A DNA stretch of 64,000 bases. It comes from DAIDJD01 sp035485275 (lineage in GTDB: Bacteria; Oederibacteriota; JAJYGY01; DAIDJD01). The notes below the pieces were generated by a model, which saw only the letters and a program-made list of their open reading frames with translations, made no database searches and was not told the origin of the DNA. The position numbers were made by a program, and so were the translations under genes. The stretch lies in contig DATHOE010000037.1 of NCBI GenBank assembly GCA_035485275.1, forward strand, positions 32,279 to 96,278, given 5' to 3'. Of this stretch, positions 59,596 to 64,000 are shown piece after piece. Position 1 is the first letter of the stretch. Every line of letters begins with the position of its first letter.

Positions 59596-62022
59596 ATGCG
59601 CTTCCCTCTTTCCTGGCTCAAAACCTGGGTCGACCTCCCGCCGGACCTGGCGACGCTCAGCCAAGTGCTGATGCGCGCCGGGATCGGCTTGGAGACCCTT
59701 GAGGACCCCGGTGCGGCCCTGGGCAAGGTCGTGGTGGCGGAGATAAAAGTCCGCCTTCCCCACCCCAACGCCGACAAATTGTCTTTATGTACGGTCAGCG
59801 ACGGCAGCCGCGACTACCAGATCGTGTGCGGCGCCCCCAATTGCGCCCAGGGCCTCAAGGTTCCCCTGGCCAAAGAGGGCGCGGAGCTGCCGGGCGACTT
59901 CAAGATCAAGCGCAGCAAAATCCGGGGCGTGGAAAGCGAAGGCATGCTCTGTTCAGCTGAGGAGCTGGGCCTTCCCAAGGGCGTGGACGGGCTCCTGGTC
60001 CTGGACCCGGGCCTGGCCCTTGGCCTGTCTTTGGCCCAGGCCCTGGGCCTGGATGATCCTGTTTTGACCCTGGAAACGACCGCCAACCGCTCCGACCACC
60101 TCAGCCTGCGCGGCCTTGCCCGGGAGCTTTCAGCCTTGGGCGCCCTGGAGCTGAAGGAGCGCCCGGAGCCGGCCCTCCCCGCCGCGGGCGAGACCGGCTT
60201 CCAGGTGGCGGCCGAACCCTCCGCCTGTTCCTACTACTCCATCCGGCGCATCCAGGGCCTGAAGGTGGGCCCCTCCCCGGATTGGCTGCGCAACCATCTT
60301 GAAAAAAGCGGCATCCGTTCCATCAGCAACGTGGTCGACGCCACCAATTGCGTGCTGATGGAATACGGCCAGCCCATGCACGCCTTCGACGCCTCCCGCC
60401 TCAGCGGAGGCCGGCTCGAAGCCCGTTTGGCCGGCCCCGGCGAACGCATCAAGACCCTCGACGGCGCGGAACGCCTGCTGGAGGCCGAGGACGTGGTCAT
60501 CGCCGACGGGGCGGGCCCGCAGGCCCTCGGCGGCATCATGGGCGGCGCCCACAGCGAAGTGACGGACGCCACCACGGATGTCGTGCTTGAGGCCGCGGTC
60601 TTCCCGGCGAAACGCATCCGCCGCACGGCGCGGCGCCTGGGCCTGGGCAGCGAAAGCAGCCACCGCTTTGAACGCGGCGTGGACGCCCTGGCCGTGGACG
60701 AGGCCATGGACCGCTGCGTGGCGCTCATCCTCGAGCTGGCCGGCGGCAGGGTCCTGGGAGGCAGGGTGAGCGCGGGCGACAAGGGCCAGGCGCCGCGGGC
60801 CCTGCTCCTGGAACCGGAGAAGATAAACGGGCTGCTCGGAACCGCCCTGCCTTCCGAGGCGATGGTTGCGCTGCTTCGCCGCCGTTTCTTCGGGGTGGAG
60901 GCCCGCGGGCAAGCCTTCGTCGTGACCCCGCCGTCCTGGCGCCGCGACATCAAGGCCTGGGAGGACCTGGCCGAGGAAGTGCTGCAAATGGCCGGTGTCG
61001 ACAGCGTCCCGGGCACGGATCTGGACCAGGTGCGCACGCCCGACCCGGACGACACGGGCTGGAACAACGCCTGGCTCCTGCGCCGGCGCCTTTCGTCCCT
61101 GGGCCTCAGCGAGGCGTCTTCCCTCACCTATATGGATCCGGGCCTGGCCGAAACCTGGGGCATGGGCGCCCTGGCCCTGCCCATGGACAATCCCCTGAGC
61201 TCCGAATTGTCCCTGCTGCGCCCTTCCCTCCTGCCGGGCCTGGTGGACTGCGTCCTGGGCGCCCTGAAACGCAGGCAGGAGGGGGTCGCCTTCTTCGAAC
61301 TGGGCCGGGTCTTCCGCCCCGCCTCCAAGGCTTCGGAAGGGATCAAGGAATGCGAACGGGTGGCGATCGTCCTGGCCGGAGCCGCGGCGCAGGCGCAATG
61401 GAACGCCCCAGGCCGGGACTGGGATTTCTATGACCTGAAAGGCATGGCCGAGTCCCTGGGACGCAGCCTGGACCTGACCTTCCGCTCCGCGTCGGCCAGA
61501 CCTGAGAACCTTCCGGCTTGGCTCTATCTGGGCAAAGCCCTGGACCTGCCCAGTTGGGCCCACCCGGGACGCTGTGCCAGCGTCAGCATCGGGGGCTTGT
61601 CCGGCATCTGCGCCGCCCTGCACCCGGCCCTGCTGCCGGCCCTGGGCGCCCCCAAGGGCCTCCAGGAGGTCCTGGTGATGGAACTGGAGCCCCAGGCACC
61701 GGGCAAAGCCATCGCCAAGGAACCCCGCTACGCGGCTTTTTCCCGGGTGCCGGCCGTGGAGCGGGACCTGAGCTGCCTCATGGACAGCGGCTTGGAGGCC
61801 GGCCGCATCCTGGACTTCATCAAGAACGAGGGCGGCCTGGGCACGGCGAGGGTGCTGGACCGTTTCGAAGGCGCCCCACTGGACGCGGGCCGCAAGAGCC
61901 TGACTTTCCGTCTGACCTACGCCGCCGAGGAACGCAGCCTCACCGACGCGGAAGTGAACCAGCGCCACGAGGAATTGTTGAAGCGCCTGGAGACGGCCCT
62001 GCCCGTGGAGGTGCGCCGCTAA
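59596..62022 (+). CDS. pheT: Phenylalanyl-tRNA synthetase beta subunit
   Basis: An 808-residue subunit, the usual length. It starts MRFPLSWLKTWVDLP. It contains a tRNA-binding OB domain (HPNADKLSLCTVSDG, IVCGAPNCAQGLKVPLA), B3/B4 editing domain (NRSDHLSLRGLARELSAL, NCVLMEYGQPMHAFDA), B5 domain (PPSWRRDIKAWEDLAEEVLQM) and a C-terminal FDX-ACB domain ending in ERSLTDAEVNQRHEELLKRLE. The gene upstream is a membrane protein, not pheS, so the alpha subunit must be encoded elsewhere. Confidence 0.96.
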   Translation: MRFPLSWLKTWVDLPPDLATLSQVLMRAGIGLETLEDPGAALGKVVVAEIKVRLPHPNADKLSLCTVSDGSRDYQIVCGAPNCAQGLKVPLAKEGAELPGDFKIKRSKIRGVESEGMLCSAEELGLPKGVDGLLVLDPGLALGLSLAQALGLDDPVLTLETTANRSDHLSLRGLARELSALGALELKERPEPALPAAGETGFQVAAEPSACSYYSIRRIQGLKVGPSPDWLRNHLEKSGIRSISNVVDATNCVLMEYGQPMHAFDASRLSGGRLEARLAGPGERIKTLDGAERLLEAEDVVIADGAGPQALGGIMGGAHSEVTDATTDVVLEAAVFPAKRIRRTARRLGLGSESSHRFERGVDALAVDEAMDRCVALILELAGGRVLGGRVSAGDKGQAPRALLLEPEKINGLLGTALPSEAMVALLRRRFFGVEARGQAFVVTPPSWRRDIKAWEDLAEEVLQMAGVDSVPGTDLDQVRTPDPDDTGWNNAWLLRRRLSSLGLSEASSLTYMDPGLAETWGMGALALPMDNPLSSELSLLRPSLLPGLVDCVLGALKRRQEGVAFFELGRVFRPASKASEGIKECERVAIVLAGAAAQAQWNAPGRDWDFYDLKGMAESLGRSLDLTFRSASARPENLPAWLYLGKALDLPSWAHPGRCASVSIGGLSGICAALHPALLPALGAPKGLQEVLVMELEPQAPGKAIAKEPRYAAFSRVPAVERDLSCLMDSGLEAGRILDFIKNEGGLGTARVLDRFEGAPLDAGRKSLTFRLTYAAEERSLTDAEVNQRHEELLKRLETALPVEVRR

Positions 62023-62031
62023 GGCGCGACC

Positions 62032-62904
62032 ATGGAATCCCTGGAACGCCTCGCTTCGAGCATAGCCCAGGTCGAGCTGCTGGTGGCCTCCCTGAAGCGG
62101 GAGAACCGCGACCTGGCGACGCGGCTGGCTTCGGCCGCCTCGGAGCGGCTGGATTTCCGGGAGGACGCGGAATCACGGTTGGAGGCGCTGCGGCAGGCCT
62201 CCGAGGCCCGCATCGAGGAATTGACCCAGTCCCTTGAACTGGCCAGCTCCATGCCGCGCCAGGATCCGGAAATGGAAGCCAGGGCCGCGGCGGCGGAACA
62301 GCAGGCCGTGGAACTGGCCGTCAGACTGAACGAAGTCCAGAACAGCCTGAAGGAAACCCACGAACGCCTGGAGGACCTGGGGCGGGAGCAGACGGAGGCC
62401 CAGGCCCTGGCCTCGGCCCAGGAGACCTTGATCCGGCAATTGCAGGCCCAGGTCCAGGAGGCCGCCCAAACCCTCGAGTCCAGGCCGGCTGTCAGCGCCG
62501 AAGATCTGGCCGAAGCGCGGAACCGGGAGAGCCAGGCCCTGGCGGCCCAACGCGAAGCCCAGGACCGGGCCCAGGCCTTGTCCGCCCACCTGCGCGACCT
62601 GCAGGCCCGCCTGGACACCCTGCTGGCCACGGAGATCAGGGTCTCGGACGAGGCCGAGGAGTTGAAGGAGCGGCTGGAGGGCCAGTCCGGGCGCTTGGCG
62701 GAGTTGGAACGCGACATCGAGGAGAAGGAGCGCCTCCTTGTCGAAGCCCGCGAAAAGCTGTCCGAAGCCGTGAAGTTCGAGGGGGAACAGAGCGACCTGA
62801 AACGCCAGCGCCGCGAGGCCTCGGCCTTTGCCAAGGAACGTCACGCCCTGCGCCGCAAGGTGGAGGAGTTGCTCGCAACCCTTGAAAGCGTGAGGCTGGG
62901 ATGA
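62032..62904 (+). CDS. Coiled-coil protein between pheT and zapA
   Basis: A 290-residue, almost wholly helical protein rich in Glu, Ala, Leu and Gln, with heptad patterns along its length (for example LERLASSIAQVELLVASLKR, LEDLGREQTEAQALASAQ). No membrane segment or signal is seen. It starts 9 bp after pheT and its stop overlaps the zapA start (ATGA). The position and shape suggest a divisome scaffold or ZapB-like role, but this is inference. Confidence 0.65.
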   Translation: MESLERLASSIAQVELLVASLKRENRDLATRLASAASERLDFREDAESRLEALRQASEARIEELTQSLELASSMPRQDPEMEARAAAAEQQAVELAVRLNEVQNSLKETHERLEDLGREQTEAQALASAQETLIRQLQAQVQEAAQTLESRPAVSAEDLAEARNRESQALAAQREAQDRAQALSAHLRDLQARLDTLLATEIRVSDEAEELKERLEGQSGRLAELERDIEEKERLLVEAREKLSEAVKFEGEQSDLKRQRREASAFAKERHALRRKVEELLATLESVRLG

Positions 62905-63311
62905 CGGACAAGGACCGCAACGCCACGGACATCAGCATCTTCGGCCACAAGTTCACGCTCAAGGGGCCCTCGGACCCGGATTACATGCGTGAGCTCGCCG
63001 CCAAGGTGGACGAGCGCATGAAGGAGCTGTCCCGGCCCAAGCCCGGCGAGCCCATCCACCGGGTGGCCATCCTGACCGCCCTGGTGCTGATGGACGAGCT
63101 GACCAAGGCCCGCCGCAGCCTGGACGGCGAGCGCCAGCGTTTCGAGCAGGCCTCCCGCAGCGCGGCCCACCTGGACCTGAAGCTGCAGACCATGCTCAAC
63201 GACGCCCTGCAGGCCGAGCACTCGGAGGCGGGGCTGCACATGGAAGAGCAGCCGGAGGTGCTGGATCTGGAGGGGATGGGGAGGCGGGACGAGGATAGCC
63301 CCGGGGAGTGA
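62901..63311 (+). CDS. zapA: ZapA-like cell division protein
   Basis: A 136-residue protein with the ZapA domain in residues 8-95: ISIFGHKFTLKGPSDPDYMRELAAKVDERM, then VAILTALVLMDELTKARRS. ZapA bundles FtsZ filaments at the division ring. A C-terminal extension of about 40 residues is rich in Glu and Gly. It is coupled to the coiled-coil gene and followed by a strong terminator. Confidence 0.83.
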   Translation: MTDKDRNATDISIFGHKFTLKGPSDPDYMRELAAKVDERMKELSRPKPGEPIHRVAILTALVLMDELTKARRSLDGERQRFEQASRSAAHLDLKLQTMLNDALQAEHSEAGLHMEEQPEVLDLEGMGRRDEDSPGE

Positions 63312-63356
63312 TTCAGCACGACCCTAGGCGCCCGAACCCTTCAGTCGATCCTGGCC

Positions 63357-63392
63357 AAAAAAAGAGGGGATGGCAAATGCCATCCCCTCTTT
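63357..63392. terminator. Bidirectional intrinsic terminator
   Basis: A perfect 14-bp stem (AAAGAGGGGATGGC, 63361-63374, and its complement, 63379-63392) with loop AAAT. The seven A residues at 63357-63363 give a U7 tract for leftward transcripts, and the arm supplies UUU for rightward ones. It lies between zapA and the convergent secreted-protein gene. Confidence 0.92.
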
Positions 63393-63413
63393 ACATTGGG
63401 ACACTACGATGAG

Positions 63414-64000
63414 TTACCTTGAATGGACTACCGCCCATTTGAAGGTTCCAAGGTTCATGGAAGCCTGGCTGGCGTTGACGAAATAAAGGCCCGAGGCGAG
63501 GAGGCCCGCATCCAAGTCGAGGCTCTGCACCCCGGGTGACGTGACAGCGTAGGTCCGTTCCTCGATCAGGCGGCCTGCCATGGAGTAGACTTTCAGCTTC
63601 ACCGTCCCTATGTTCGCCGTTCTCAGGAAAACTTCCGCCGGCCCGCTGGCGGGGTTGGGCCCAACCACCATTTGCCTTATCCAAGACAGGGAATCCGGGC
63701 CGGATTTCAGGACGTCCTTTTCGTTGGGATTCGGCGTGTATGTTTCGGTGGCCGTGGGTGTGGCCGAGACGTTTGCATTTTTGGACGGTTGCCGCCTGGC
63801 ATCGGGACCTGGACCGTCCGTATAACAGGCGGGCAACAGTTCAATAAGTTGCTGGAGGGCGGACCCGTATGTGGCCCCAATAACGGACTGGTACGTGTAT
63901 TGGTTCGTGGCGGTAAAGGTCCCCGTGCCCACCACGCGGTCCGCAATGCCTTGCATGGTTTCGGCGCTCGTTTCAACCGTGGGCGGATAATATTGATTGT
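63414..64000 (-). CDS. C-terminal end of a large secreted protein with sorting-type domain (partial)
   Basis: The frame is open to the window edge (195 codons seen, start not in the window). After an unrecognised segment comes a short Thr/Pro-rich linker (SATPTATETYTPNPNE), then a final 90-residue beta-sandwich with MVVGPNPASGPAEVFLRTAN, VYSMAGRLIEERTY, a Gly-Leu-X-Leu-Asp turn and LLASGLYFVNAS. This resembles the FlgD-Ig/T9SS-type C-terminal sorting domains of FCB and related phyla. The ending KWAVVHSR is close to the Lys/Arg-rich tail of such domains. Confidence 0.65.
   Translation of the reverse strand, partial: NQYYPPTVETSAETMQGIADRVVGTGTFTATNQYTYQSVIGATYGSALQQLIELLPACYTDGPGPDARRQPSKNANVSATPTATETYTPNPNEKDVLKSGPDSLSWIRQMVVGPNPASGPAEVFLRTANIGTVKLKVYSMAGRLIEERTYAVTSPGVQSLDLDAGLLASGLYFVNASQASMNLGTFKWAVVHSR

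Overview
The window is high-G+C DNA from a diderm (Gram-negative-type) bacterium. Evidence for the diderm envelope: a TonB-dependent receptor, LolA-like and MMPL export proteins, an outer-membrane beta-barrel ending in Phe, several lipoproteins and PilT ATPases. The partial last gene has a Thr/Pro-rich linker followed by a C-terminal sorting-type domain. Together with an NAD-type methylene-THF dehydrogenase and FchA-type cyclohydrolase in place of a visible FolD, this fits a non-proteobacterial lineage (FCB/Elusimicrobia-like or a related candidate phylum). That placement is inference only.

Layout. 1-4.5 kb: a beta-hydroxyacid dehydrogenase, a small outer-membrane protein and a three-gene ABC-2 exporter operon. 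4.5-7.1 kb: MarC and a folate operon (XRE regulator, NAD-type methylene-THF dehydrogenase, cyclohydrolase). 7.2-10.5 kb: a secreted glycosidase-like protein and a TPR/secreted protein. 10.5-27.7 kb: an aryl-polyene (APE/flexirubin/xanthomonadin-type) pigment cluster in three transcription units. The main one is a 13-gene leftward operon of overlapping genes (ACP, membrane protein, ligase-dehydratase fusion, glycosyltransferase, aromatic ammonia-lyase, thioesterase, LolA-like, MMPL exporter, KS, DH, KR, KS, YceI-like). A divergent pair encodes a halogenase-like flavoprotein and an acyltransferase. A leftward set encodes an ACP, an acyltransferase, a Cys-less KS-like factor and a small exported protein. 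27.8-38.6 kb: a dif-like palindrome, a CIA30 protein, GH42 beta-galactosidase, pirin, HAD phosphatase, transaldolase, divergent pgi, an MFS exporter and a TonB receptor. 38.6-41.6 kb: small membrane and periplasmic proteins and tandem PilT ATPases.

41.7-53.5 kb holds the most unusual region. A four-gene, translationally coupled operon encodes a one-module FAAL-ACP-C-A-PCP-TE lipopeptide synthetase, a phosphopantetheinyl transferase-methyltransferase fusion, a polytopic membrane histidine kinase and a receiver/Fis-type regulator. It ends in a clear intrinsic terminator. Upstream is a good sigma-54 -24/-12 match, then clustered palindromes with GTGCAC cores, then an NtrC-family activator whose GAFTGA loop reads GAFSSA and whose Walker B reads DD. 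The arrangement suggests a bacterium that makes, and possibly senses, a small lipopeptide or lipo-amino acid.

53.6-64 kb is mostly housekeeping: tRNA-Gly(CCC), queA, a SpoIID protein, a RidA-GNAT fusion, a degenerate histidine-phosphatase fold, a TVP38-type membrane protein, pheT (without adjacent pheS), a coiled-coil protein, zapA, a strong terminator and the C-terminal end of a large secreted protein. Genes are packed tightly: many ATGA/GTGA/TTGA overlaps, and three convergent pairs whose stop codons interlock. All calls come from reading the sequence and from family knowledge; no database search was run.
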